Shown: positions 1 through 11,939, numbered from the stretch's first letter. The stretch: 64,000 nucleotides of DNA from Areca catechu (GCA_021397845.1 CM038039.1:180704526-180768525); one strand, 5' to 3'. A program made the numbers and translations. The notes: generated by a model from the sequence alone, not told the origin.

Positions 1-905
1 CCATTATATTGAGGTGTCCTAGGTATAGAAAATTTGTGTTCAATCCCTTTTTCATTGCAAAAGTTTTCAAAATCCTAATTTTCAAATTCAGAACCATGAT
101 CACTATGAATGTAAATTACTGAAGTACCTTTTTCATTTGAAACTTTTCGATAAAATCTCATGAAAGCATAAAATAATTCATTTTTGTGAGCAAGAAATAA
201 AATCCATGTAAACCATGAAAAACCATCCACTATAACTAATCCATATCTCTTACCTCCTATATTAGATATTTTAGTTTATCCAAAGAGATCCATGTAGAGT
301 AGTTCTAATGGCCTAGTAGTTGTAGGAAAACCTTTAGGTTTAAAAGATGTTTTTACTTGTTTTCCAAATTGGCATACTTCACAACTTTATCCTTTTCAAA
401 ACCAAGTTTTGGAAAATCTATTATTAAATCCTTTTTAGAAAGTTTTTAAATTAAATACTTGCTAGCATGACCTAGTCTACGATGTCAAAGCCAACTAGTC
501 TCATTTATAGTAGAATTCATTGTAACTAGGCATTCTCCATTTGATAAAGATAGATTATCTGAGTCTACTAGATATATATTACCATGCCTTTTTCCAATGA
601 ATTTTACTCTATTTTTATCAGGACTAGCAATCATGCAAAAAGATGATTCGAAAATAACTTGAAAATCCTTATCGCAAAATTGACTAATACTTAAAAGATT
701 ACACTTTAAACCCTCAACTAAAAATATATTATTGATACAAGTAGAAGGGGTGATGTGAATCTTATCAATACCAATGACTTTTCCTTTACCATTATCTCCA
801 AAGGTCACACTCCCTCCATTTATTGCCTCAAGTGAGATGAATTACTTCACATCTCCTGTCATGTATCTTGAATAACTACTATCAAGATACCATAGCCTGT
901 TATTT
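1..905 (-). pseudogene. copia protease to integrase-core remnant
   Basis: On the minus strand the protease active-site region reads WYLDSSYSRYMTGD (about 850-905), where the usual DSG is DSS. It is followed by an open stretch (485-808) with LLSISQFCDKDFQV, the GAG-pre-integrase region, then HRRLGHAS and a zinc-binding CxxC (CQFGK context). The integrase core shows LLYMDLFG, VDGFSWFTWILFLAHKNE and IHSDHGSEFEN, and ends in PRTPQYNG at the window edge. In-frame stops (for example after SEFEN) and frame changes between the blocks make it non-functional. The catalytic Glu and everything downstream lie outside the window. Confidence 0.8.
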
Positions 906-937
906 TTCTTGGTTGTAAGACACACCTGTAAAACAAA

Positions 938-2661
938 TCAAGTTTTGTTTTTAGGTACCCAAGCCAACTTGGGTCTTGTAGGGTTAGTGTTTAAATTGGT
1001 TCCTTTTGGAATCCAAATCTTTCCAAAATTATTGATTTTTCTTAAATTGCATTGAAAAGCTTTATGACCTAATTTTTTACATGAAAAATATGTAATGCTT
1101 GATGATGTAGGTACAAAAAAATTTTTGAAGTACCTTTGATGGTTTTGAGGTTTATATCCTAATTCTGCTTTGTTAAAAATAGCTCTTTGATTATTTAAAA
1201 GAAGATTTAATCTTTCATAATTATAAGTGAACTTTTCAATAAAGGGTTTTATTTTATCAAGTTCATCTTTATAATTTTTGTTTTCTATCTCTAGATCTTT
1301 GTTTTTCTTTAAAAGATCACCATTTGAAACAATAGTTTTAGATCTTTTTAAAACTTTATTTTTCATTGTTAAAGCTTTGTTTTTCTTTTCTAAAACATCA
1401 AGTTTACTTTTCAATTCACTAACTTCATTTAAAAGAGAATTGTTTTCATATAAAAAACTATTTCCATGCTTTTTCAATTTTCTATTTTCAGATAAAATTA
1501 ATTTATAATCATGCATCAATTCATCAAATGCATTTTTCAATTCATCAAAAGTAAAATCTACTTCAGAGTCAGAAATTATCTCTTCTTGTTCTTGTTGTGC
1601 CATGAAACATAGATTGGTGACTTCAGTTGGTTCTTCATCTGAGCTGGAGTCCTCGCTGTCACTCCAGGTCGCTATCATAGCTTTCTTTCTAAGTTTCTTT
1701 CTTGATTTCTTTAAGAGAGGGCAGTCAAACTTATAATGTCCGGGCTTCTTGTATTCGAAGCATGATGGCACCTCCTTCTCCTTATGTTTTTCTTTCTCCT
1801 TTTCTTTTCCCTTGTCTTTACTTATTTGGAACCTTTTCTTGTAAGGAAATTTTTTTCTTTTCATAAATCTTCTGAACTTCCTTACTAGAAGGGCTTCCTC
1901 ACTCTTATCCTCTTATTCTTCTTCTGATTCTTCATTTGAGGATTCTTCTTGAATTGTAGACTTGAAGGCTATCCCCTTTTTCTTTTTATCCAAGTCCATA
2001 GATTGCTGCTTCAGATTTAGCTCATAAGTCATGAGCAATCCCACTAGTTGCTCCAACGGTAATTTATCAACATCTTTAGCTTCTTGTTTAGTGGTCACCT
2101 TTGGATCCCATGAAGTTGGAAGTGACCTGAGAATTTTGTTAACAAGATATGCATTAGACATGACTTTTCCTAAACTTCTCATGCCATTAACAATGTTTGT
2201 GAATCTAGTGTACATGTCAATGATAGATTCATTTGGTTCCATTCGGAACATCTCATAAATGTGCACTAACATGTTTACTTTTATATTTTTCACTTGATCA
2301 GTACCCTCGTGGATAACTTCAAGTGTGTCCTATATTTTCTTAGCAGATATGTATGTATAAATCCTATTGAATTCACTAGGATCTAATGCATAATAAAGAA
2401 GATTCATTGCTTTCGCATTAATTTCAGACTGTTTAATGTCATTTTCATCCCAATCCTCTTCGAGCTTTGGGATGGAAACACATTAACCATAATTGAAGGA
2501 ATATGTGGACCCTTATCAACAACTTTTCATAAATTATAATCTATTGAATGTATGTAAATTTCCATTCTCTCTTTCTAATAAGTATAATTTGTTCCATTAA
2601 AATATGGAGATCTATTTGAGGCTTGTCTCTCAACTACACTAGTACCAAGGGGGGTTGCCAT
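938..2661 (-). pseudogene. copia gag (DUF4219/UBN2 plus CCHC knuckle), broken
   Basis: The likely start is the minus-strand ATG at 2659-2661, 40 bp after the PBS, giving MATPLGTSVVERQ. The N-terminal part (2294-2661) is broken by stops. The block at 1913-2293 is UBN2-like (TRFTNIVNGMRSLGK, LVGLLMTYEL) and the block at 938-1864 continues after a stop. It carries a basic Lys-rich segment, a knuckle CFEYKKPGHYKFDC in which the second Cys is Tyr, an acidic segment WSDSEDSSSDEE, and about 120 residues of Lys/Asn-rich heptad-like coiled coil. A second CxxxLGHKAFQC motif lies near the C-terminus. The role was virus-like particle formation and RNA binding. Confidence 0.8.
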
Positions 2662-2700
2662 AGATCTTTACTCAAGGTGGTTAGATCTATATACTGAGAA

Positions 2701-2716
2701 TGTGGCTCTGATACCA
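2701..2716 (-). other. primer binding site (initiator-Met tRNA type)
   Basis: The minus strand reads TGGTATCAGAGCCACA, complementary to the 3' end of plant initiator-Met tRNA. It lies 2 bp from the end of the 5' LTR, the usual distance, and fixes the LTR end at 2719. Confidence 0.9.
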
Positions 2717-3054
2717 CTTGTTGCCCAGTAAGCAATCCAAGAGGAGGGGTGAATTAGATTTCTAAAAAATTAAATACAAGTGTGCACTAATTCAATAAAC
2801 AACTTAAGTGCAATAAGATGCAATAGTAATATGCTCTTAAAGAGTATGCAGCAAAAATTTAAAAATAATAAATATAAGAGCAAGAGAAAGAGAGAGAGAC
2901 AAGCAATTATAAATATAATCTAAGTATCGTGGTTCAGTGCTTCCCAATGCACCTACATCCACTCTCCAAGGTCCACTTGGAAATTCACTATAATCTCCAC
3001 GATTATAGTCGATTAATTTTTTGGGTTCACTAATCAAAACCCGACTTGTTTTCA

Positions 3055-3305
3055 CAAGGCTCACAAGTCAAAACCTCCCTTGTTTTGCAGGCTAACCAAG
3101 AACCTAATTGGTTTTAAGGCTCACCAACAACCTCCTTGGTTTTGAAGGCTAACCAATAACCTCCTTGGTTTTCAAGGCTAACCAATAATCTCATTGGTTT
3201 TCAAGGCTAACCAATAACCTCCTTGGTTTTCTAATAGGCTAACCCTTTTCTAATAGGCTAACCAAAAATCTCCTTGGTTTTTCAATAGGCTAACCAAAAA
3301 CCTTT
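3055..3305. repeat. tandem repeat, about 31-bp unit, in copia LTR
   Basis: About eight imperfect copies of a unit like GGCTAACCAATAACCTCC followed by TTGGTTTTCAA. Each unit holds ACCAA and TTGGT in inverted order, so each can fold on itself. Some copies are shortened (near 3235-3255). Confidence 0.85.
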
Positions 3306-3689
3306 ACAACAAAGATAGAGTTAAAGTAAAGTAACAAGAAAAGCTTTCTTAATAAAAGTGGATATCTCTTTGAAGCTTTGAGGAATTGCTATCTTCAACT
3401 TGATGAAGCCTCAATCAATTTTCAAGAATGTTGGACTTGAATGCTCTTGAAGGCTTTGAATGCTTACTTCTCTTTGCTTGAAGGTGGTTGCTCTCAATGA
3501 ATGAGAGTAAATGCACTTGCTTTTCTTTTTCTATTATTGATCATGTCTTGTTTCAATTTGATTTAAATCACTTAAATACCTTTCCAAGGCCTCAAAGTCA
3601 GTTTATGACCGTTATACATGAAAAACTATCCATTGGGAGCCAGAGGGTCGAGTTTTGCATTTGAAAAACTAGCCATTACTGTTTCTAGA

Positions 3690-4090
3690 ACTCCAAGTAT
3701 CGACACATCAAGCTGTGAGTCGATACTTAGGGTCAACACTTAAGTTCCATGAGTTGACACCAAGTTCAAATATCTTCATTGAAGATCTCTGGAGTTCTCA
3801 GGTGAGTCGACACTTCTTCTGGTGAGTCGATACTTGAGTCGACACTTGACATCCATGAGTTGACACTTCAGGCAAGTCTTCAATTTCAGCAAGTTCTGTA
3901 TCAATATTTTCTCAAGCCTTGAGCTGATCCTTGAGTCAACACCTTGAGTCGACACTTGACTACCATGAGTCAACTCTTTAGCTATGCCATCTGAAATTCT
4001 TTCTGTGTACTAGCTTGACTCGACACTTCCATTGTCATGAGTCGGCACTTGAGTTATGAGTCGACACTTTGAGTTGATACTTGCTGAGAT
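3690..4090. repeat. short tandem motif tract (tgagtcgacactt) in copia LTR
   Basis: The motif tgagtcgacactt and variants (gagtcgatacttg, gagttgacacttc) recur more than ten times at irregular spacing. It contains the palindrome GTCGAC. The tract is distinct from the 31-bp array upstream. Confidence 0.75.
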
Positions 4091-4338
4091 TTCTTCAAAA
4101 ACCATTGAACCTCTGTTGAAACCAATTTGTGCTAGACTACCAAGTCCTTTCAAATAATCTTCAAGTACTTAAGTCCATTTAAAACTAATCTTTCATTCAT
4201 GGAAGGAATTTCTTCATTTTTGACAAGCAATCAAATTTTGTTGAATTGATGAGTACATTTTTCTATAAAAATATACTTTAAAGAAATAGTTAGTACTCAA
4301 CTTATACTTAAGTATTTTGTTTATCATCAAAATCAATA

Positions 4339-4790
4339 ATGGAGTCAATAATACTGACTCCAGTTTTCAGTCAGATAGTGATGATAGTAAAAGTGTGTCG
4401 AGTTTTGTGTTTACCCTAAATGGTGGAGCAGTCTGCTGGAAAAGTTCCAAGCAACATATAGTAGTTAATTCTATTTGTGAAGTGGAGTATATTATCGCAT
4501 CAGATGTGGTAAAGGAGGATGTGTGGTTATGGAAGTTTCTAGGCGAGTTGGGAGTGGCACCTTCCATAGATGGTCCTATTCCGGTGTATTGTGACAGCAC
4601 TGGAGCCATTGCACAAGCTAAGAGCCGAAATCACATCAACGAACTAAGCACATTCTATGCCATTATCACCTTATCTAGGAGATTATTGAATGAAGTGACA
4701 TCAAGCTTTTGAAGATCGATGGTAGGGAGAACCTACCCAACCCCTTCACTAAAGCCATTAGAGTGTAAGAGTTCGACGATTGCAAATGAA
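4339..4790 (+). pseudogene. copia RNase H remnant
   Basis: The open stretch reads TDSSFQSDSDDSKSVSSFVF, then FTLNGGAVCWKSSKQ, ASDVVKEDVWLWKFLGELG and YCDSTGAIAQAKSRNH, the order of the copia RNase H domain and C-terminus of pol. The family usually has EAEYIA where this copy has EVEYIIA. After a stop at 4710-4712, homology continues in the frame with ENLPNPFTKAI up to about 4790. The upstream part is cut off by the minus-strand element. The original role was degrading the RNA strand of the RNA/DNA hybrid. Confidence 0.8.
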
Positions 4791-4839
4791 AGATGGGAAT
4801 CATATTCTATTTTGATTGGCTATAGTCCAGGTGGGAATC

Positions 4840-6755
4840 ATTGGGAATTGTGTGTTTCAAAACCTATCATCTAGGTTGTAGATGATTGTGCAACTCATGT
4901 ATATGTATATGAATTATTGAATTGAATAAAAAGTTTATTCTAGTTATTCATCACATGACATCTTCCTAATTGAACTCTTGTATGATGATGCCCTTTGAGC
5001 TAGCTTGTATGCGATGTAGAGAGGATGCATCATGTAGTTCATAAACTGGTTCGTAACCAAAGGATACGCTGCTTTAGGATGGTGGTGTATCGAGAGTAGA
5101 TCATTGATGTCATGTCTGTTGGTTGTCCTCTTAACCAAGTAGCATAGAGATGCTCGTGTGACATCAGGTGTTGTGTTCGACACTTCACTGAGCATGACTC
5201 TCATGTGAGATTCTCTTTCTACCAAAGAGAAGTTTTGTATTAAAATGTGGACATGAATTATTTCTCTGACTTGAGATCACTATAGCAGCTTGCAAGCAAC
5301 TCACTGTGCTTAGGTGCCAGACTACCCAGATTTCTAATCCGATGATGGAAGGTCGATGGATACAGTCAAGTACTTATATAGTGGTAGTAGGACAAGATAG
5401 GATTGACCTCTCCAAATAGTTTGGATTGAATGCTTAATATGCTTCAATTGAGAAAGGCCTTGGCCAGGGCATTCCTTGTAAGGAGTTATAGGGATTCTTT
5501 GTTTGAGACATATTGAGATTAACTGATTAGGGTTGGACAGTTTAACCCTAAGCCATCTGGAGCATTAGAAGGTTAAAGGAATAAGTTCAATGGTAATCCA
5601 TATTCGACAGGTTCTTGTTGCTCTACAACCTTCGGCTTATCCGAATGCCGGGTGTCATTGCTAGATGGCAACTTTGGCACAGGAAATGTTCATGTACTAC
5701 TAGTTTAGTTTATGAACCTACAGGGTCACACATCGTGGGGTTTCTTCTTGATTTGTTGGCTTGGGAATGATTGGGAATTATTCTGGACTTGTTTGACAAA
5801 AAGTTGTCAAAACTGCCAATAGAGTTGACCCGAAGTGAGTCGACCTGTTTAATGGGATTTGCTGAAAAATCCGAGGATGCTTCATTAAGGGCTATAAGAG
5901 TTATGACACTTAATTTTGGTATCTTGGGGTTTTAATCAGCTACGTTTTTGAACTCCAAAGGTCTTGTAACCTGCAGGAATTCTAAGAGACTCCAAACCTC
6001 TCATTTATCTCTCATTAACTCCCTATCATGGTATTATTACAAAGGCTGTTATGGAAGAGCTAAAGAATGAATCGTTCCTTTCCAGTCTCAAGTTGAGACT
6101 CTGCCATTTTTCCTTGGTTAGAGAGATCTTGTCTTGACTTGACAGTGGTCTTACATGAGAGATTGGGTAGTACGAGGTTTGGATTTTGGGATTCTTGTGT
6201 GCATACCTACTATTGAAGGTTTGGGACAGAGCGTTCTAGGAAGGGTCCTTGGGCAGCTTTGTTCTACCATTGTTCAGCAACAGTTTCTTCAAGGAGTTGA
6301 AGCAAGAGTCCGTCGCTATCACAGAATTTTTGAAGAGGCTAGCACCTTGAAGGAAGGAGAAGAAACCCCTTACCCCGATGTGAACAACCTGTAGAGGCAG
6401 GATGCTTGTGCTGCTCATAGGGCTATTGCTCATCCTTGAAGTACCTCCCCTCCTGGTGATCGTCACCTCGAATAAAAAGTTTGAACTTCTATTATATGGG
6501 TCTGAAGAAATGATCTTCAACATCCTTGTGTGCATTTCAAAAAATGGTTAATGAATTACATGCTTTACTTGCCTGACTTTATACATGCATTACTGTATAT
6601 GCATAAAGATCTATGTAGGGCCAGTGTTAATTAGATTAACATGTTAGATAAAATTATTTTATCTCCTTCCGCTGTATCATGCAGCTTAGAAAAGTTTTAA
6701 ATTGCATGTATCGGCCTGTGCCACTCAGGTCTTGGCCCATCTGGGTTCACCAACA
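4840..6755 (+). repeat. putative 3' LTR of the plus-strand copia
   Basis: It starts near TTGGGAATTGTG, soon after the end of pol and a purine-rich stretch, and ends TTCACCAACA at 6755. It holds GGGTCACACATCG (about 5725), a signature also found in other copia LTRs here, and a possible TATA at about 5889 (ctataagag). The start is soft because no partner LTR is in the window. Confidence 0.55.
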
Positions 6756-7663
6756 GTAAATTATATATGAAGGTTATGAGTAGGTCAATAAGAAATCGAT
6801 CACTCCTAGTAAGAGGAATATTTATCCCATGCAATCTCAATAAATGATGACTCAAGAAGTCTTTGATCAAAATAAGATGAAATTAGAAAAGGATTTCTAA
6901 TCTTTCATCGATCGAGTATTCAATAGTGATTTGAGGTTCAAATGAATAAAGTCTGAGGGTTTAACAATTTTCCATACCCATCACTTATTTAGGATAAAAG
7001 AAGATCGAAGGATTGAATTGCATGATAACTTGCCACTAAAGAATATTTTGATAATTTCTATCAAATTCCTCATCTTCTGGGTAGGCATGATACATTGCTA
7101 TATATCAAACATGTCTTTTAGGTTATCATGAATTAAATTGATTGAATTCATGAGTAAATTTGAAAGATAGTTCAAATTAGCAGCTAGGGTTAGCTTAATT
7201 TGACCTAATTCGATTAGTTGGTTTCTAATCGAACTAAATCGACATAAACCTAGACCTACTACTAGCTAGATAAGAAGCTCAAAGGGTCACACACATTAAG
7301 AAATTGATCAAGAAAGTCAATTTATATTTTTATTAGGATCATAGGATCCTAATTGGCTAACTAATTAATATACTAGCATATGTTGGATAGCCTATCTCCA
7401 AATCTAATTAGATTGGATTTAAATGCATGCTATTTAGGCTAACTAATTTGAGTGAGACTTCAATTGGGTTGAGCCTTAAGTGGGGAAACCAAATTAGGAT
7501 TTATCCAAATTTTATAGCCTTTATCCATTGATTAAATCAAGAGTCCCAAAGGCTTGGGACTCTTGGCACCAATATTGGACTACACACATTAAAGGGCACA
7601 AAAGGACCAAGAGTCCTTCCATAATTAAATCACCTTTTTAATGACAAGTCTTAGCCCCTATCC
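6756..7663 (+). repeat. copia LTR fragment, left piece (continues at 24798)
   Basis: It contains aagggtcacacacattaag (about 7283) and a stretch around 7080-7150 that resembles the copia LTR at 51140-51200. The right piece after element A continues to a typical copia U5 end. The left part of this LTR is missing, perhaps displaced to the left of the window by the copia that ends at 6755. No protein-coding signal was seen. Confidence 0.5.
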
Positions 7664-9241
7664 TAATGCGGGATGACTCTAAGATTGCTAATCATGCAAA
7701 AAAATTAGTAAACTAACTTTTTTATGATTTTTATAATTTAGGTTTATAAGCTAAATTCCAAAGTTAAGCAAAGAACTAGTAGATAGAGTAGCAATGCAAA
7801 GAATCATCATATCATCGTAAACTCATGCAAAATAATAAATAACCAGGACCCGAGAGTTAAGAAACTCATGGTTTAGGATAGCTTTCTTCAATCAAATTAG
7901 AGGTTAAGAGTAGGGAAGGTTTCTTACCAGTTAGAGATTGAAAACTTTGCAATAGAAGAAATCACACAACACTCTGATTGGAGTCTGAATGATGAAACTT
8001 GGTTCCCCTTATTCGATGGCTGATTTGGGTGGTCCTAGAGGCAAGGAAAGCCTCCTCTAGGGAGATTAAACACCTCGAGGATCCTGCAAGCATCAGGGAT
8101 CAATCAAAACAGTAAATAAAAATTAGAATGGAAATTAGGGTTTAAGAGAAATCTGAATTAGGGTTAGGAGTGGGTGGCTCGGGGAAGAAGAAGCTCCTTG
8201 TCTTGGATGGCAGCTAGGGCTTCTCTTCCTTAGGCATGGATGATCTCGTAGGATGCAGATGGAAGCTAGGGCAATAGGGGTTCGGCCAAGGTACATAAGG
8301 AGAGCACTCAAAATAAGAACCAACACAAGAACAAAACAATGATTCAAAGTTTTAGCAAATTATATTCAAAAGAAAAAGCTATTACAAGAGGAAGAGGGGT
8401 GGGGTATTTATAGAGCTCCCATGCCCTCTCCTAACTAGGGTTATACTTAGGTTAACAAGTCTTTTCCTAGTTAGATTACAAGTCCTTTCCTAGCTAGGTT
8501 AGAATTACAAATCTTAAAATAACTAGTAACATAAATCCTAACTAGGTTAGACTAGTCTTCTCCTTCTCATTTAAGGACACTTGGACTTGGTCAAACTCCA
8601 TAAACTCGATTTTGGTCCTTGGGGCAGCAGCAAGGACACCTCCTTCATGGGCTTGGATGAATTTTTTGAGGGGCCCAGGTGGGCTTCTAGGGGCTGGGCG
8701 CATGGGCTGGCATATTCCAGGGAATCTGGCTGGAATCTTGCTTCTTAAAAGCTTGGGCTTGGTGCCTGGACTTGATTCCTCCTTGGCTGGGCATAGATGG
8801 ACCTCTAGAGTTATGGATGCCCTGGTTTAGAAATATGCTCTGGCATCTGGATTGGAATCTAGGCATCTGGAAAATATCTGGAAGGAATCAAGGTTCTGGA
8901 AGTGTTTTGGCTCCTGGGATGCCATACAAAATCCAACAAGCTGATGTAGTGGCTTCTGACTCCTGTATGTGGCTTGGTGAAACTCCAAAATAGGAGAACC
9001 TCTTCTCTTGTACAAAATTTGAACTCATACTGGACTCATAATTGAAGTACAGGACTCAATATACTGACTAGAGTTGAGGGTTGAGACAAATCAACTAACC
9101 TCAACTTATTACAGGACTCAATCTTAATTGATTACAAAACTTTCAAAACTTTGACACATGATTAAGGTTCTAAAATTAAAACTATAATTAATAAATCATA
9201 TGGGATCCAGTAATCTATGTCTGATCCTGGTATCCCCACCA
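7664..9241 (-). repeat. 3' LTR of element A
   Basis: It pairs with 23220-24797. The minus-strand start is TGGTGGGGATACC at 9241. The other end has mutated from the expected top-strand TGATGTGGG to taatgcggg. A TATA box lies on the minus strand at 8406-8412 (TATAAAT, in GCTCTATAAATACC). Open frames inside (for example 8612-8993) are not genes. By eye, divergence from the partner is clearly larger than in element B. Confidence 0.9.
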
Positions 9242-9791
9242 ATTCTCCCAAGATGGGAGGAACTCAACCCCGTCGAGTGAGGGTCAATTTGGCTTAAGGA
9301 GGGTTTGGGTTGAGGCACTGTGGATCCGCACCAACATTCCACAAGTCCTCGAATTTTGGCCGACCTTGCCACCAGACCAAGTACCGCTGACAATCTCTAA
9401 CCAAAGTACCGATAGCTTGATCGTCCAGAGCTCTCTCAATCTTTTCCCCATATATAGGCCAATTTGTATGTGGTCGCTTTGGGATGGGTTACCTCTCAAA
9501 GGGAGGGATAGGATCAAGGTGCTCGATAGGTATCACTACTGGCTCCCTAAACTCTATAAGATCTAAGATGATGAAGATGGAGCTAATACCTAAATCAGGT
9601 GATTTCTCAGGTACATAGGCATTAGATCCATTACTCTTCATTATTTTGGATAGGCCAGCTTCGTGAGCAGAAAATTTCCTTGCAATCACAAAATCTTCTG
9701 CAAGAAATTCTTTATCTTTTCTTTGGAAATTAGCCAAGTTGTTATTTAGTTCATTACTTGTGTTCAACTCTTGACTAATTTCATGATGCAT
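9242..9791 (-). pseudogene. integrase C-terminal domain with chromodomain, decayed
   Basis: On the minus strand, KSNGSNAYVPEKSPDLGISS and ITDLVEFREP-like sequence (here ILDLIEFREPVVIP, 9489-9700) match the integrase C-terminal region of the chromovirus at 44440-44600. After a frame change, the 9242-9480 part reads IERALDDQAIGTLVRDCQRY and LVWWQGRPK, a chromodomain. Frames shift at least twice, so the protein is not made as one chain. The domain would have tethered integration to histone-marked chromatin. It directly adjoins the 3' LTR. Confidence 0.75.
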
Positions 9792-9927
9792 ACACTATGT
9801 AGAAGCTAGTGCATGTGTGGACAGGTAAATTGGGTCTGTAAATTTATTGGACTCAAGACTAACACCTAATAGACTCGACTAGACTTCCCTATCAAAGGAA
9901 ATTTATTAGATTCTATGGGCCTAAACT

Positions 9928-11014
9928 TTAACAGACTATAGGCTCTCTAGGTTTAACTTTGGTTTGGTATGCACATGAAAATGTGACATGAGCTCCTAAT
10001 AGATGCCAGAGAGTCTTCCAGAAGTAGGAAGCAAAAATGATAGACTCAATGAATGAATGCAATATGCAAACCTCTGTAAAATGCATATGAACAGTTAAAG
10101 AAACATAAGAAGATCCAGGAAAGGGTAGAAAATAAGTGGTAGGTTCAGGATCAACTGGGTAGGGTAAGAAATAAGAAGATGGTTCAAGGTTAGTTGGATA
10201 AAGTAGGATATAAGAAGGGGTATCAGGGATTAATCCTAGACTAATGAGGTTAACCTTATGGGGTTGATGTCTATCTAAAGGGTCTACATAATGGAAGAAA
10301 GGGTCATTGATTTCAGAGAAGAGATCGTCAATGGAAACTATTGGATGGGATTCTTCCTGAGGGTACTGATAAGCCAATCCTTAATAAAGTCATCTGGTTC
10401 AAGAAATTTAGGACCGGGCTCTATACTTGGACTTCATCCAGTGGCTCCTTAGGGAAGAGTCTAATAGTAGAGTTGGGTTCTTCATATTTCAACTACTCTT
10501 CCTCTACAATCTGGATGTGGTTAGGATCTACTAGGTCAAATAATCTTGGGTTGGCTTATACCTGGGCACCTACTGGGTCAACTAATTCTAAGTTTTCTAC
10601 AAGAAACTCCTCTTCTTCTTCCTCATACTGTTCCACTAGGCTTGGGTCAGCCTCATATATCTCCTCTTCAATATCATTCTGGTGAACCAATGAGGTGGTA
10701 AGAGGGCGTTGACTAAAGAAAAATTGACTAATACTTGGTTCATCTCTAGGGATACTAATCCTATGTGTTAATTGGTTAAGTCTATCAATTGTTTGGATGT
10801 TCGTTTGGGTCATTTGGTTGAATCTATGGTTCATTTGATTTTGGGATTGGGTCAATTGGGTTATCTGGTCATTGGTTTGGTCAAGTTTAGCATTAATTTG
10901 GTTATTGGATTGGTTTAGTTGGGCAAACTAGTTTTGGGGTTGCGTATTGGCTTGGTTCATTTGGGTAGTTAATTGGGCAAGCTGGTTAATGATGGCTTCA
11001 AAATTGGGATCCAT
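9928..11014 (-). pseudogene. chimeric Gag-like/integrase-remnant ORF of element A, broken
   Basis: The likely start is the minus-strand ATG at 11012-11014 (MDPNFEAIINQLAQL). The first part is rich in repeated QxxNQMTQTN-type segments, probably a coiled coil like Gag N-termini. An acidic segment follows (EEEIYEADPSLVEQYEEEEE). The C-terminal block at 9928-10377 reads DLFSEINDPFFHY, HKVNLISLGLIPDTPSYILL and ASYFWKTLWHLLGA, closely matching the end of the intact 603-codon ORF of element B. Stops and a frame change separate the pieces. Capsid and zinc-knuckle regions are absent. Function unknown. Confidence 0.7.
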
Positions 11015-11819
11015 GGCTGAGTCAATTTAGGGTTTAGACTTATGGTATTGGGTTCCTAATCTAGTAGTCATACACTTAATCAAGCAATCAGAATGGAATG
11101 GTGCAGCCAAGCATGCAAAATAGGTTAGCTTAATCTAGGGTTTCCTAGACTTAGAGCCAAAACTGGGTGGGTCAGCTCAACTTATACTTAACCCAGTAGC
11201 TAATCCTTCCTCTAGACAGGTAGAGAGTGGGAGTGTGGGAGGCCCCCCTACTTTCGCAGGGACCCAATTAAAAAGCACAACACCACTAAGGTCGTTTGAC
11301 TCTGGACCCTCAGCCTTAGACACCAGATTTCAATAATAGCCACAGGATTAAATACACTAGTTGGCCCACACAGCTCAGACTCGACCTGTTGGTGTCACCT
11401 AGCCTTCTAGGGTGAATTAGGTGATAAATCATGGATTTACACAATTATTTTAAGTATTTTAGTTAATTAATGGTGCTAACATTCTTTTAATAACCTAATT
11501 TCATAATTAAATTAGACTTTCTTGCAAAACTAATTATTTTAAAAATATCTTTGAAAAATGTGAAATTAGAGTACGTTCATGAAAAATAGATTTCAAGTCA
11601 AAGCATCACACACCCATTTAAATGATTAATAAAATATTCAATAATTATAATTAATGATCATTGAATCGATAAAATTAATAAGTTTGAAATCCGTCAATAG
11701 GTAGAGCTTGATTTATGGAATTCAACGACGCAAACGGTACCTAAATCAGGTTTGAAATGAAGAAGTTATGAATTTTTCTTGATTTTTGCACACATTTTGA
11801 TGCTGCACAGTTTTTGGAG

Positions 11820-11846
11820 CAGCCGGTCCACCATGGACCGGCTGCT
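11820..11846. repeat. perfect palindrome in Athila LTR
   Basis: GCAGCCGGTCC, a 5-base loop accat, then GGACCGGCTGC: arms of 11 bp with no mismatch. The same palindrome is at 21091-21117 in the 3' LTR and, changed, at 61918-61944 in the second Athila. Confidence 0.9.
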
Positions 11847-11939
11847 GGGTTTACAATCTGTTGGATGGTCCACCGGCAGCCATTGCTGCCGGTCCACGGA
11901 GCAGGGGGTGGACCACAGCCCTCCAGAGGTGCCGAAAAT

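Larger units (their letters stand above)
1..4334 (-). mobile_element. Ty1/copia element, SIRE-type, 5' portion, nested in another copia
   Basis: Read on the minus strand the order is 5' LTR, PBS, gag, protease and integrase, and then the window edge cuts it, so RT, RNase H and the 3' LTR lie outside. The order gag-PR-IN and the sequence types (DUF4219/UBN2-like gag, one CCHC knuckle, an integrase with SDHGSEFEN) are Ty1/copia. The acidic block after the knuckle and the long LTR resemble the SIRE/Maximus branch; this lineage call is from memory of family style. The element lies opposite in strand to a copia RNase H at 4339-4790 and interrupts it, so it is the younger of the two. Its coding parts contain several stops and frameshifts. 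Confidence 0.8.
2719..4334 (-). repeat. 5' LTR of the minus-strand SIRE-type copia
   Basis: The ends are TG (minus strand, at 4334) and CA (at 2719), next to the PBS. Length is 1616 bp. The partner LTR is outside the window, so the outer end rests on the TG dinucleotide and on where the interrupted RNase H sequence resumes. The LTR contains two separate tandem-repeat tracts, listed separately. Confidence 0.75.
4335..6755 (+). mobile_element. 3' end of an older plus-strand Ty1/copia element
   Basis: The end of pol (RNase H) and a 3' LTR are visible. The rest is left of the window, beyond the minus-strand element that interrupts it. The first five bases (ataat) are the candidate target duplication of that intruder; the second copy would lie outside the window. 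The LTR is followed by gtaaa and then by sequence resembling another copia LTR. Confidence 0.65.

Noticed and set aside
8612..8993. Trp/Leu-rich open frames, also at 24138-24386
   Set aside because: Part of the element A LTR U3 region; repeated because LTRs are repeated.
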